Part shown: positions 27,179-36,666 of the stretch, in pieces
How the letters are laid out: every line of letters begins with the position of its first letter
Numbering within the stretch: position 1 is the stretch's first letter
Assembly: GCA_003280085.1 (NCBI GenBank)
Contig: QCFY01000011.1
Span: 1-46,897 of the forward strand
DNA: 46,897 bases
DNA from: Prochlorococcus sp. AG-363-O06
GTDB lineage: Bacteria; Cyanobacteriota; Cyanobacteriia; PCC-6307; Cyanobiaceae
Reading direction: 5' to 3'
The notes under the pieces: generated by a model
Database searches by the model: none
Told to the model about the DNA's origin: nothing
Seen by the model: the letters and a program-made list of their open reading frames with translations, nothing else
Program-made: the position numbers and the translations under genes

Positions 27179-27994
27179 TCAAGAGGTTGTAGGTGGCCAT
27201 TCGCTCTTAAGCAGATTAGTCAAAAGCCTTACCCAGTGGTCTTCCAGAGCCTTTTCGATGGCCCTTCCCAGGTCACTATTTGCATCTCTACTGTCTCCAA
27301 TAACACCTGATTCACTTAAATCTTTTGTTAACCAAGCGCAAGGAGATGGACCTTCTAAGCTCCAACCTTCTGGAGGAGTTGCTAAAGACTCAGTAGAAGA
27401 ATGATCACCATCAACATTATTGATAGATCCAACCAAGTCTGGATTCAAAGAAAGCATGAGGCTCGTTTCAGCAAGACCTGCATGTAAACCCCTTTCAATC
27501 TCTTCAGAAGGAATCACATCTTTTAAAGAAGAAACACCTCTCCAAAGAAAACAAGGCAAAACAGCCATAGAAGGACATTTCAAACGAATCTGCCTGGCTG
27601 CAGTCTCTAAAAGGCCAATCTGGCCACCATGAGCATTGAAAAATAGCAATCTCCTAAATCCCAAAGCAGCAATTTGTTGCCCTACCTCCATCACCAATTG
27701 CAACAAAAGCTCAGCCGACAGAGAAATAGTTCCTGGAAAAGATGCATGTTCAGGGGAAAAGCCAAGACCCTGAGAAGGCAAAATCCAGATAGGCATAGAG
27801 CTGGGAAGCTTTTCCAAAACCTGAGCAGCTATCTTCTCGGCAAAAATTGTGTCAGTAGCCAATGGAAGATGAGGTCCATGCTGCTCACAAGCTCCAAAAG
27901 GCCAAATCAATGTTGAGCCTTGTGTGTTGGCTATTTCAAAGGCTTTGCGCCAACTTAAATAGTCAAATCTTCTGGACAAAGAAGTAATCGTCAT
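27179..27994 (-). CDS. Creatininase-family amidohydrolase
   Basis: A 271-residue member of the creatininase fold, a Zn/Mn amidohydrolase. Metal and active-site blocks are seen in order: WPFGACEQHGPHLPLATD (about 32-49), GFSPEHASFPGTISL, LLFFNAHGGQIGLLE and GLHAGLAETSLML. The true substrate is unlikely to be creatinine in this organism; family members include formylaminopyrimidine-type amidases and mycofactocin peptidase. It is divergent from the S1-domain gene, with about 70 bases between the starts. Confidence 0.88.
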   Translation of the reverse strand: MTITSLSRRFDYLSWRKAFEIANTQGSTLIWPFGACEQHGPHLPLATDTIFAEKIAAQVLEKLPSSMPIWILPSQGLGFSPEHASFPGTISLSAELLLQLVMEVGQQIAALGFRRLLFFNAHGGQIGLLETAARQIRLKCPSMAVLPCFLWRGVSSLKDVIPSEEIERGLHAGLAETSLMLSLNPDLVGSINNVDGDHSSTESLATPPEGWSLEGPSPCAWLTKDLSESGVIGDSRDANSDLGRAIEKALEDHWVRLLTNLLKSEWPPTTS

Positions 27995-28062
27995 TCTCTT
28001 ACCAAGATCAAATAAAGGCTCTTTGCCTGTCAGAATGACCTATCGATGACCCCCATGGCCCA

Positions 28063-29373
28063 ATGGCCGGCTCAGGCAGTCCGCAGCCCAATAGACCAAA
28101 AAAACCTTCCATGCCCGCAGCACAAGCACCGCGCAAGCCACTGCAGGTCATGCACATAAGCCGACGAGAGGAACAAAAACCTCTCGAGAATGATGGCTTG
28201 TCATCAAGCGATCAAGAAAAGGGGGGGGACAGTCAACCCGACTCAATAATTATCGCAAAATCAGAAGCAGAAAAAACTTTAGCGAATGCAGAAAGAGAAA
28301 AATTAGAAGCCAACTCACCTTCAAAGTATTCAGAACCAGAAGGCTTAGAAGATTTAGAGGGTCTTACTATGGAAGACCTTCTAGGTCCTTCAAAGAGAGA
28401 AAAGATAAGGGATACACCCACATTCTCAAGAAATACTCAGCAAGAAGAAATCTCCACTTCAGCAAATAGAAGTGTTGACGACTTTGATTTTGATGAAGAA
28501 GCCTTCTTAGCAGCTCTAGACGAGAACCAACCTATTGGCAATACAGGTGAGATTGCCACAGGATCAGTGATCGGCATCGATAGTGATGGAGTTTATGTAG
28601 ATATTGGGGGAAAGGCTCCTGGGTTCATGCCTAAAAATGAAAGTGGCCTTGGCGTGATAACCAATTTCAAAGAAAAATTTCCCAAAGGTTTAAAAGTAGA
28701 AGTCCTTGTTACTCGTGAGCAAAATGCTGATGGAATGGTGACTATCAGTTGCAGAGCTCTAGAACTTAGAAAAAGCTGGGAAAAAGTTGGTGAAATGGAG
28801 AAACAAGGACAAGCAGTAAAAGTAAAAATCAATGGCTTCAATAGAGGAGGCGTAACTTGTGATCTAGAAGGTCTTCGTGGTTTTATCCCTCGTTCACAAC
28901 TTGAAGATGGCCAAAACCATGAAAGCCTTGTAGGCAAAACCATTTGCGTTGCTTTTCTTGAAGTCAATCCAGATACTAGAAAGCTTGTCCTATCAGAAAA
29001 AAGAGCCGTCGTAGTAGCTCGCTTCGCTGAGCTAAAGGTCGGACAGTTGATAGAAGGGAAAATCTCTGCAATCAAACCTTATGGCTTTTTTGTTGACCTG
29101 GGAGGCGTAAGCGGGCTACTTCATCATTCACTAGTGACCAACGGAAGCATGAGGACACTTCGTGAAGTTTTTGACCTTGGAGATCAGGTTAAGGCTCTCA
29201 TTACTGAACTTGATCCTGGCCGTGGACGAATAGGTCTAAATACGGCGCTACTAGAAGGTCCTCCTGGTGAACTCCTCATAGAGAAGGAAAAAGTTATGGC
29301 AGAAGCAGATGAACGTGCAAAAAAAGCACGTAGTCTTCTCGACACCAAAGACCAAGAGCAAATCTCGGAATGA
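28063..29373 (+). CDS. S1-domain RNA-binding protein (ribosomal protein S1 homologue)
   Basis: A 436-residue protein. The first ~160 residues are polar, charged and probably disordered, with a G8 homopolymer at 28221-28228 encoding part of EKGGDS. Three S1 OB-fold repeats follow at about 163-232, 249-315 and 327-396; the third has the clear SAIKPYGFFVDLGGVSGLLH pattern. Cyanobacteria carry a second S1 (Rps1b/Nbp1-like) that binds 5' leaders without Shine-Dalgarno use, and this fits that class. The stop overlaps the Tab2 start (ATGA), so the two RNA-binding proteins are coupled. Confidence 0.88.
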   Translation: MAGSGSPQPNRPKKPSMPAAQAPRKPLQVMHISRREEQKPLENDGLSSSDQEKGGDSQPDSIIIAKSEAEKTLANAEREKLEANSPSKYSEPEGLEDLEGLTMEDLLGPSKREKIRDTPTFSRNTQQEEISTSANRSVDDFDFDEEAFLAALDENQPIGNTGEIATGSVIGIDSDGVYVDIGGKAPGFMPKNESGLGVITNFKEKFPKGLKVEVLVTREQNADGMVTISCRALELRKSWEKVGEMEKQGQAVKVKINGFNRGGVTCDLEGLRGFIPRSQLEDGQNHESLVGKTICVAFLEVNPDTRKLVLSEKRAVVVARFAELKVGQLIEGKISAIKPYGFFVDLGGVSGLLHHSLVTNGSMRTLREVFDLGDQVKALITELDPGRGRIGLNTALLEGPPGELLIEKEKVMAEADERAKKARSLLDTKDQEQISE

Positions 29374-30272
29374 TGCCTGACATCACTTCCCAAAACTTAT
29401 CCTTTTCAAAACAAGCGGATTGGGAGCTTGACTTTTATTCTCGTCCAATACTTGAACCAGACGGGAAAAAACGTTGGGAGTTGCTTATTACAACTACTCA
29501 GGGCTTCACTGGAACAGATTCTTTCCGTTGGCAAAAAATTTGCCCCTCCACAGAAGTCAACTCAGTTTGGCTTTCAACTGCTTTAAAGGAAGCATTAAAC
29601 GACGCCAAAAACCAAGGATGGGTTGCTCCACTTAGAATTCGATGCTGGCGCACATCTATGCGCACAATGATCAAAAGAGCAGCTGCTAATTTAAATTTAG
29701 AAGTTATTGCAAGCAGAAGAACTTATGGACTTATTGAATGGCTAGCTGAAAGAGAAAGAGAAGTCTATCCAAGCGAAGAAGGTTACATGAATGGCCCGCT
29801 TGCCCCAACGCCTTCAAGAATATTGAACCAACCAATTCCTTTACCCGAATCAGTGAGGGGAGATGCTTGGAGTTTTGCTTCTCTTTCAGTTGGAATGCTT
29901 AGAGAAGCTAATGAATGGCCAATAGAATTCAGTGGGCTTTTACCTATCAAACATATTGATGACAAGAATCTGCCTGTTCCAGGCCTGCGTCTGTTCAGCA
30001 AAAACAGAGCCTTAGCATTAGCGGGTTGGCTAGGCGGACTTGAACCAGTAAAGCTAGTAGTAGAAGGCACACAATTACTTCTTGAGGCAGGCCAGGAAGA
30101 TCGCTGGCTAGTCACTGATCTTTCAGAAGATGTTGCCAAAGCTGCAAGTCAAAGTTTACGTGATTCAATAAAGAACAGCCAGGGACTTCAATTCATTTCA
30201 GTCCAAACCACTCCAGAGGAAGAACTTTTTAAAGGTTTCTGGATGCTCAGAGACTTACAAGATAATTTATGA
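29370..30272 (+). CDS. Tab2/Atab2-family RNA-binding protein
   Basis: A 300-residue homologue of the chloroplast Tab2/Atab2 proteins, which bind the psaB leader and activate photosystem I translation. The family signature WELDFYSRPILEPDGKKRWELLI is near the N-terminus, with RCWRTSMRTMIKRAA and a C-terminal KALALAGWLGGLEP-type block (RALALAGWLGGLEPVKLVV). The ATG overlaps the upstream S1 stop by four bases. The cyanobacterial protein probably acts on photosystem message translation or stability, by homology only. Confidence 0.88.
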   Translation: MMPDITSQNLSFSKQADWELDFYSRPILEPDGKKRWELLITTTQGFTGTDSFRWQKICPSTEVNSVWLSTALKEALNDAKNQGWVAPLRIRCWRTSMRTMIKRAAANLNLEVIASRRTYGLIEWLAEREREVYPSEEGYMNGPLAPTPSRILNQPIPLPESVRGDAWSFASLSVGMLREANEWPIEFSGLLPIKHIDDKNLPVPGLRLFSKNRALALAGWLGGLEPVKLVVEGTQLLLEAGQEDRWLVTDLSEDVAKAASQSLRDSIKNSQGLQFISVQTTPEEELFKGFWMLRDLQDNL

Positions 30273-30287
30273 GGCAATAAGATAAAT

Positions 30288-31100
30288 TTGAAGGATCTCT
30301 TGACACCTAATAAAACTAAGTTCGAAAGCTTAAAAGGGTGGAGTTGGGTTAAATTCAATGATGGCGGAAGTTTTATTCAATCAGACCAACTCTTCAAAGC
30401 AGGATTTAGTCATGGGTTCTTTAGCAAATATTCTAGCAATAAACATCCAAGATCATTAGCTAAGAGACTTGGAGGATGCAAGGGAGTCCAAACATTAAAA
30501 CAAATTCATAGCAATCTAGTTATTGATCTTAAAGACATTCCAAAGAACTCAATACCCAAAGCCGACGGCTTGTTTACCACCATGAAAGCTAAAAGTATTT
30601 GGGTCTATTCATCAGATTGCATACCAATATTTATGGCAAATACAATGACAGGAAGTATTGCCGCCTGTCATGCAGGGTGGAAAGGAATTGTCAAGAACAT
30701 AACTATGAATACTCTCAAAAAATTCAACCTTTCTGAAAAAAATAAACAAAGCCTAATTATCGTATTAGGTCCAGCAATTAGCAAAGAGCATTATCAAGTT
30801 GACATAAATCTTGCCAAAGAAGTATTCAATAGCATTCACAATCTAAACAATGAAGTAGCAACAAAAGACCAAATCACTTGGTTATTAGAGACGGGAATAA
30901 TCACTCTGGATGAGAATCCCAACAAAGTGTTGTTAGACATTAGGAAGGCAGCATTCCATCAACTTTCCAAAGCTGACTTAGGACTAAAACAAATAATCAG
31001 TTGTCCCTTGTGCACATACTCAGAAAACAAACTCTTTCACTCATGGCGAAGAGAACACCTGGAAGACAGGCAATGGAGTGGGATTATCTCAAAAGGCTAG
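30288..31100 (+). CDS. pgeF: Peptidoglycan editing factor PgeF (laccase-domain, YfiH family)
   Basis: A 270-residue protein of the former DUF152 family. The metal-binding pattern is present: LKQIHSN (first His), SSDCIPIF (Cys) and AACHAGWKGI (His), followed by LGPAISKEHYQV. Family members remove wrongly inserted L-Ser peptides from cell wall precursors, and some have purine nucleoside activity. The frame starts at a TTG at 30288, 15 bases after the Tab2 stop. Its end overlaps the converging flavoprotein gene by 17 bases. Confidence 0.88.
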   Translation: MKDLLTPNKTKFESLKGWSWVKFNDGGSFIQSDQLFKAGFSHGFFSKYSSNKHPRSLAKRLGGCKGVQTLKQIHSNLVIDLKDIPKNSIPKADGLFTTMKAKSIWVYSSDCIPIFMANTMTGSIAACHAGWKGIVKNITMNTLKKFNLSEKNKQSLIIVLGPAISKEHYQVDINLAKEVFNSIHNLNNEVATKDQITWLLETGIITLDENPNKVLLDIRKAAFHQLSKADLGLKQIISCPLCTYSENKLFHSWRREHLEDRQWSGIISKG

Positions 31101-32766
31101 ACGAGTCGCCAGTCATTCGTGTAGCCAAGGCCTCAGCTGCACGAATACCATCAATTCCAGCAGACAAAATCCCTCCTGCATAACCAGCACCTTCACCAGC
31201 AGGAATCAAGCCTTTAATATTTATTGATTCCATGGAGCTATCACGGGGAATCCTAATAGGAGAAGAAGTTCGTGTTTCAATCGCGGTAATAACCGCATCG
31301 GGATAACTAAATGGTTTAAAACGCCTACCAAATACAGGTAAAGATTCCTTAATGGCCTCAATGAAAGGAGGAGGTAAGCTTTGATTAAGATCGGCAAGTG
31401 TAATTCCCGGCAAATAAGAAGGTTGAACACTGCCCAAGAATTCTGAAGGTCTAAGCATAAGGAAATCTTCAATTCGTTGCACTGGAGCAAAGTAATTATT
31501 CCCACCCAACTCAAAAGCTCTCCTCTCCAAAGCCTGTTGAAAAAAAACTCCGGCGAGAGGATCCCCAGACCATCGCTCATAATCCGCCAAATCTTCCTTC
31601 CAAACATCAACCACCAATGCGCTATTCGCATTTCTTTCATTTCGGGAATGCTGGCTCATTCCATTAGTAACCACCCCTCCCTCCTCAGAAGCAGATCCCA
31701 CGACAAGTCCTCCTGGACACATGCAAAAGGTATAAACACAACGTCCATTACTTGCATGATGAACCAACTTATATTCGGCATGACCCAATTTTGGATGTCC
31801 GGCCATTCCTCCCCATTGGGCATTATCAACAATCGCCTGAGGATGCTCAACCCGAAATCCTATAGAAAAAAGTTTCGGCTCCAGATGAACACCTACTCTT
31901 TCAAGCATTGCAAAAGTGTCGCGAGCAGAATGCCCCAAAGCTAAAATTAAATTGTCTGTCTTAACAAAACTCCCATCAGATAGCTTTATACCTTCCACTT
32001 CGAAAGGTTTTCCTTCTCCTACATCTGGAATTGACTTTTTCAATATAAGTTCCTCCATCTTTCTTTCAAAAAGAATCTCACCACCCAACTTCTCAATTCT
32101 GGATCTAAGACCTCTAACAACAGTTGCCAATTTATAGGTGCCAATATGAGGGCGATGATTTGTCAATATTTCGGGATTTGCTCCAGAAGCAACTAATTCC
32201 TCTAGAACCTTTCGTCCATAATGCTGAGGATCACTAACTTGGCTATAGAGTTTTCCATCAGAAAATGTACCTGCTCCTCCTTCTCCAAACTGAACATTTG
32301 ACCCTGGATCGAAAGAGCGTTTACCTCTCCAAAATCCAAACGTCTCTAAAGTTCTCAACTTAACTTGTTTCCCTCTCTCTAATAACAAAGGGCGGAAACC
32401 CATTTGGGCAAGAAGGAGTGCCGCGAAGTATCCACATGGGCCAGCACCAACGACTACAGGACGCACTTTATTGTTACAAAAAAAATCTTCTCTGGCTTTT
32501 GCAACATATTTATAGTGAATTTCTTTGGCCTTAGACACGTTCTTTTTTCTAGGCAATCTTCTCAAAAGGGCTTTCTCATCCTTAACGGAAACCTCGATGC
32601 TATAAATGAACTTAATTTGATCATTAGATCTGGCATCTATACTGCGTTTTAAAATCCTATATGTAATCAGCTGGGAGTCAGACACATCTAATCGCTTAAG
32701 AATCTGATCTTTTATTGCCTCTGAAGAGTGGTCCAAAGGCAGTTTAATCTCAGACAACCTCAGCAC
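31084..32766 (-). CDS. FAD-dependent dehydrogenase, COG2509-like
   Basis: A 560-residue flavoprotein. The N-terminal ~95 residues resemble an accessory RNA-binding-like domain common to this family (IKDQILKRLDVSDSQLITYRI). The dinucleotide site VVVGAGPCGYFAALLLAQMGF is at about 103-123, with LILALGHSARDTF and ICCxCPGG-type (CVYTFCMCPGGLVV) segments and a C-terminal GLIPAGEGAGYAGGILSAGIDG FAD block. The reaction is unknown. It converges with pgeF. Confidence 0.87.
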   Translation of the reverse strand: MLRLSEIKLPLDHSSEAIKDQILKRLDVSDSQLITYRILKRSIDARSNDQIKFIYSIEVSVKDEKALLRRLPRKKNVSKAKEIHYKYVAKAREDFFCNNKVRPVVVGAGPCGYFAALLLAQMGFRPLLLERGKQVKLRTLETFGFWRGKRSFDPGSNVQFGEGGAGTFSDGKLYSQVSDPQHYGRKVLEELVASGANPEILTNHRPHIGTYKLATVVRGLRSRIEKLGGEILFERKMEELILKKSIPDVGEGKPFEVEGIKLSDGSFVKTDNLILALGHSARDTFAMLERVGVHLEPKLFSIGFRVEHPQAIVDNAQWGGMAGHPKLGHAEYKLVHHASNGRCVYTFCMCPGGLVVGSASEEGGVVTNGMSQHSRNERNANSALVVDVWKEDLADYERWSGDPLAGVFFQQALERRAFELGGNNYFAPVQRIEDFLMLRPSEFLGSVQPSYLPGITLADLNQSLPPPFIEAIKESLPVFGRRFKPFSYPDAVITAIETRTSSPIRIPRDSSMESINIKGLIPAGEGAGYAGGILSAGIDGIRAAEALATRMTGDSSSLLR

Positions 32767-32870
32767 GCATTCACCTCTTCAATTGAAATTAAGGATAATT
32801 CAATCAGAGTGATTGGCAAATTCATAAAATGTGTAGTCCCGAAATCATTGTTTAATCAATTAAAATCCTC

Positions 32871-32899
32871 AAAGAGTCTTAATTTATTAAGACGACTTT
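32871..32899 (-). terminator. Hairpin after the secreted nuclease-like gene
   Basis: GTCTTAA/TTAAGAC (32876-32882 and 32887-32893) with outer AAAG/CTTT pairs forms an 11-bp interrupted stem. It lies about 60 bases downstream of the stop at 32956 on the minus strand and is followed by a T-rich, imperfect run. The surrounding 189-base gap also carries the flavoprotein promoter. Confidence 0.38.
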
Positions 32900-32955
32900 G
32901 ACCATATTAGGGTTTGTTGCATACATCAAGTAACAATATCTATAAAAAAATAAAC

Positions 32956-33306
32956 CTAGCAGGTTGAATTCCCAAAACCTTTTTCTATCATCTCCTCTCC
33001 TATTTCCTTGCGACTATCAATAGGAATTATTCCAGCAACAAGAACTCCTTCTTCAGAACTTACAGGCCGCAAATTAACTTTTCGCCTCCTCTTATACTGA
33101 GACTTAAGAAAACTTCTTGCTTGTTCCTGTTTGGATGGATTGACTTCAAAACAGGCAATCTTAACTGTATATATTCGATTATGGTCACCAACCTGCAATA
33201 TATTATGACTACTTACTTGCAAAACCTCAGCAGCCAAGGCTTTAGAAGAAAAGCACAAACAAAATAAACAGCATAAAAGCCATGAAAAAACTTTTTCTAA
33301 GTTCAC
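32956..33306 (-). CDS. Secreted small protein, divergent SNase-like
   Basis: A 116-residue protein with a clear signal peptide (hydrophobic residues 7-21 ending FSSKALAAE, likely cleaved after ALA). The mature part has a beta-rich pattern (DHNRIYTVKIACFEVNPSKQEQAR) and RRKVNLRPVSSEEGVLVAGII, which recalls staphylococcal-nuclease-like (thermonuclease) proteins of picocyanobacteria. The usual catalytic Asp/Glu/Arg set is not clearly intact, so nuclease activity is doubtful. It ends with a Cys residue (GNSTC), and another is in the IACFEV segment, giving a possible disulphide. Confidence 0.65.
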   Translation of the reverse strand: MNLEKVFSWLLCCLFCLCFSSKALAAEVLQVSSHNILQVGDHNRIYTVKIACFEVNPSKQEQARSFLKSQYKRRRKVNLRPVSSEEGVLVAGIIPIDSRKEIGEEMIEKGFGNSTC

Positions 33307-33404
33307 CTATAAGAATCCTCAAAATTCATAAAAAAGTTTTAATGCTCATTGGTTTTAACAAGTGCTAAAAATTCATAAGTGATTTTGGACGCAATTGCAG
33401 AATG

Positions 33405-35156
33405 TCATGGAAGCCCAACCATTTGCGCATTGCTCTTACCAGGTGGAACCATTGGATAACAATTCTCGCCTCTTCGAACATGTATATCTATTAGCATTGG
33501 AGATGAATTACTAAAGGCTTCTTGTAATTTTGGGATCAAATTTTCTCTTTGATTAATCAAAACACCTTCGACCCCAAAAGATTTTGCTAATGCCGCAAAG
33601 TCAGGCATACCAAAACTCATATCTGAAGCGGAATAGCGTTCCGCATAAAAGCTTTCCTGCCATTGCCTTACCATCCCTTGCCATTGATTATTGATAATTA
33701 CAACCTTGACAGGTAACTGATATTGAAAGATCGTCCCCAACTCTTGAATATTCATAAGGATACTTGCATCTCCAGCTATACAAATAACTTTCTCGTCAGG
33801 CAATGCCATTTGAACACCTAAAGCCGCAGGCATGCCATATCCCATTGTCCCAAGTCCAGAGCTACTAATCCATTGCCTTGGACCATTTTTCAGATACTGA
33901 GCTGCCCACATCTGATGCTGACCAACATCAGTAGTGATGTAAGCCTTAGGCTGGATATCTCTAACTGCCAAAAGAACTTCCTGAGGATATATTTGGCCCT
34001 CCTTAGGTGGACAGATCAAAGGATATCGGTCTTTCCAATGCCGAATCTTTGCCAACCAATCAGCCGTCTTAGTCTGAACATCTTTTGTTTTACTTAGTTC
34101 TATCAGCTTTAAAAGACTTACTCCCAAGTCACCTAAAACGGCCACATCTGCAGACCTATTTTTACTAATTTCAGCAGGATCAATTTCAAAATGAATGACC
34201 TTTGCATCTGGAGCAAAGGCATCAAGCTTTCCTGTCACTCTGTCATCAAAACGAGCTCCAATAGCTATTAGCAAATCACACTCAGTTACAGCAAAATTTG
34301 CATACGCAGTGCCATGCATTCCAAGCATGCCTACTGAAAGAGGATCCCTTTCATCAAAAGCACCTTTTCCCATCAAGGTAGTCGTAACTGGGATTTGATA
34401 ACGAGCTGCTAAAAGCGAAATGCTTTCATGTGCGCCAGCAGATATAACTCCTCCGCCTACATACAAAAGGGGCCTATTAGAAGCCTCAATCAATCCAAGT
34501 GCTGAAGAAATAGCTGACGAGTCTGGAGCCTCAGGTAATTGAAACCCTGGAGGGATTACTGAACCCGGGTTTACAGGCTGATAATCGAATATTTCTTGGC
34601 CAACATCTTTTGGGATATCAATTAACACTGGTCCTGGGCGACCTGAAGAAGCAATTAAGAAAGCCTGAGAGACCACAGAAGCTAAATCCCGGGGATCTCT
34701 TACAACCCAAGAATGCTTAACGATTGGGAGAGTAATGCCAAAGATATCAGTCTCCTGAAATGCATCAGTTCCTATTGCAGAACGAGGCACTTGACCAGTT
34801 ACTACAACCAAAGGGACCGAGTCCATTTGAGCCGTAGCAATTCCTGTAACAAGATTAGTTGCTCCAGGGCCAGAGGTGCCAAAACAAACGCCAACTTTTC
34901 CAGTCGCTCTTGCATAACCATCTGCTGCATGAGTACCGCCCTGCTCATGTCTTACAAGAATATGCTTAAGCCAACCTTCCTGTTCTGCCTTATGTACTGC
35001 ATCATAGATAGGCAGGATTGCACCTCCTGGGTAGCCAAAAATCGTATCAACACCATGCAATCGAAGTGCATCCATGAGGGCATCTGCCCCTGACATCTGA
35101 CAAGAGTTCACAGTCTCTGAATCACCTTGCGCCTTGGCTGAAAAGGTCAGAGTCAC
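33405..35156 (-). CDS. ilvB: Acetolactate synthase large subunit
   Basis: ThDP-dependent enzyme of branched-chain amino acid synthesis: two pyruvates to acetolactate, or pyruvate plus 2-oxobutyrate. Key blocks are [13 protein letters not shown], the catalytic Glu in [33 protein letters not shown], and the ThDP/Mg site [17 protein letters not shown] with [12 protein letters not shown]. The frame is open to an ATG at 35219 (604 residues), but the GTG at 35156 gives the N-terminus ([10 protein letters not shown]) closest to other picocyanobacterial IlvB proteins as I recall them; neither start has a convincing ribosome binding site. The regulatory subunit IlvN is not in the window. Confidence 0.93.
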   Translation of the reverse strand: MTLTFSAKAQGDSETVNSCQMSGADALMDALRLHGVDTIFGYPGGAILPIYDAVHKAEQEGWLKHILVRHEQGGTHAADGYARATGKVGVCFGTSGPGATNLVTGIATAQMDSVPLVVVTGQVPRSAIGTDAFQETDIFGITLPIVKHSWVVRDPRDLASVVSQAFLIASSGRPGPVLIDIPKDVGQEIFDYQPVNPGSVIPPGFQLPEAPDSSAISSALGLIEASNRPLLYVGGGVISAGAHESISLLAARYQIPVTTTLMGKGAFDERDPLSVGMLGMHGTAYANFAVTECDLLIAIGARFDDRVTGKLDAFAPDAKVIHFEIDPAEISKNRSADVAVLGDLGVSLLKLIELSKTKDVQTKTADWLAKIRHWKDRYPLICPPKEGQIYPQEVLLAVRDIQPKAYITTDVGQHQMWAAQYLKNGPRQWISSSGLGTMGYGMPAALGVQMALPDEKVICIAGDASILMNIQELGTIFQYQLPVKVVIINNQWQGMVRQWQESFYAERYSASDMSFGMPDFAALAKSFGVEGVLINQRENLIPKLQEAFSNSSPMLIDIHVRRGENCYPMVPPGKSNAQMVGLP

Positions 35157-35364
35157 GACAGGAAAAAATGTTCTAAGCCCTAACACTAGATGCGAAAGGC
35201 GAATGCTGCCTAATTCCAATGAAAGATTACACCTAGAACTAATATATTATTTTTATTATTTAAAACCGATTAAAAGGTGCTGCTGCAGAGTCGATCTGAG
35301 CGTTTAGAAGCAGGCAATCAATGAATTAAACAACAAATAAATATCAATTACCTAGAAAGAAATA

Positions 35365-35390
35365 AATTCTTATGAGAGCATCTAAGAATT
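35365..35390 (-). terminator. Weak terminator-like hairpin after hemH
   Basis: AATTCTTA (35365-35372) and TAAGAATT (35383-35390) form an 8-bp AT stem with a 10-base loop. On the minus strand it begins 27 bases after the hemH stop and is followed by a T-rich run. The 197-base gap also contains the ilvB promoter region. Confidence 0.35.
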
Positions 35391-35416
35391 ATAACTTATA
35401 AATAAGAAATAAATTG

Positions 35417-36592
35417 TCAGAGCAGTCCAACCAAATGCAATGGGCCTTTGCCAATAAATATCTCTAGAATCAATGATAAAAATACAATCATTGCGACCCT
35501 ACCATTCCAAACCTCAGAACTATTATTCCATCCCCATTGCCATTTTTCCTGGGGATACAATTTTACTTTTGCTGGCAACTTGGCAGCCTCATCAAGATTA
35601 ATCTCTGGCCCCTCCAAACAACTAGTAACAAGATCTGCAAGCCCTTTAATAAATAATGGATATGTGTCTAAAGCAGGCACTCGATAGAAATTAATTACTC
35701 CAGAATCGATTGCTATTTTCCGGTATTCAATATCAATTTCTTGAAGTGTTTCTATATGTTCACTAACGAAGCTAATTGGGACAACTACCAAGTCGAGAAC
35801 ACCTTCTTGGCCAAGTTGCGCTAAAACTTCCTCTGTATAAGGCTTAAGCCATTCTTCTGGGCCAACTCGACTTTGATATCCCAATGAATAAGGATTTTTA
35901 TATTCTAAAAGCAAAGCAAGTTCATTCATTATCAAGGTTGTACAGCTCTCAATTTCACTCTGATATGGATCTCCCGCTTCTTCTACATAACTTCTAGGGA
36001 CTCCATGAGCACTAAAAAAGACATGTGCATTCTCAGGACATTCACTGATAAGAATTTGTTTGGAAATTAATTCAGCCATGGAGCGAACATATCCCGGTTG
36101 GCTATACCAACTCCGAATACACCTAATTGGCAGTTTTCTGAATTGGGAGTCTGAAGCCCTAAGGCGCTTTAGCTCTCGAAAACTCGATCCACTAGTACTA
36201 ATCGAGAAATGAGGATAAAGAGGCAAAACCACAACTTCGCTTACCTTATCCGCTTTAATATCGGCCACAGCACACTCAGTGAATGGATGCCAATAACGCA
36301 TGGCTACGTAAGCAGTCGCATCAATTCCCCTCTGACGTAACTCACTTTGTAGTTCTCTAGCCTGCTGCTCAGTAATCCTGCGAAGAGGTGAACCACCTCC
36401 TATTGAAAGATATGCCTCTTGCGATTTTCTACTTCGTTGAGTGCTGATAAACCAGGCCAAGGGCTTAACCAATGCAGGCAAAGGAAGTCGAATAATCTCA
36501 GGGTCTGAAAAAAGGTTATATAAAAAAGGCCCGACATCTTCTATCCTCTCGGGTCCTCCAAGATTTAATAAAATGATGCCGACCCTAGCCAT
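35417..36592 (-). CDS. hemH: Ferrochelatase with C-terminal CAB-like segment
   Basis: Inserts Fe2+ into protoporphyrin IX to make protoheme. The 391-residue length is the long cyanobacterial/plastid type. Active-site blocks are [11 protein letters not shown] (His near residue 100), [18 protein letters not shown] and [12 protein letters not shown]. Residues 356-391 ([16 protein letters not shown] onward) form a chlorophyll a/b-binding-like membrane helix with the ExxNGRxAM motif, so the enzyme is probably tethered to the thylakoid and may sense chlorophyll. It is divergent from the recombinase gene, with about 75 bases between. Confidence 0.96.
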   Translation of the reverse strand: MARVGIILLNLGGPERIEDVGPFLYNLFSDPEIIRLPLPALVKPLAWFISTQRSRKSQEAYLSIGGGSPLRRITEQQARELQSELRQRGIDATAYVAMRYWHPFTECAVADIKADKVSEVVVLPLYPHFSISTSGSSFRELKRLRASDSQFRKLPIRCIRSWYSQPGYVRSMAELISKQILISECPENAHVFFSAHGVPRSYVEEAGDPYQSEIESCTTLIMNELALLLEYKNPYSLGYQSRVGPEEWLKPYTEEVLAQLGQEGVLDLVVVPISFVSEHIETLQEIDIEYRKIAIDSGVINFYRVPALDTYPLFIKGLADLVTSCLEGPEINLDEAAKLPAKVKLYPQEKWQWGWNNSSEVWNGRVAMIVFLSLILEIFIGKGPLHLVGLL

Positions 36593-36666
36593 TTAATAGA
36601 AAAATCTTTTTTAGGGGTTGAGCGTAAGCCCATTGAACGTCAAGGTAGCTATAAAAATTGTTGATC

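Noticed and set aside
35357-35415. Repeated AAGAAATAAATT between hemH and ilvB
   Set aside because: Low-complexity AT-rich sequence; the repetition is not significant by eye.
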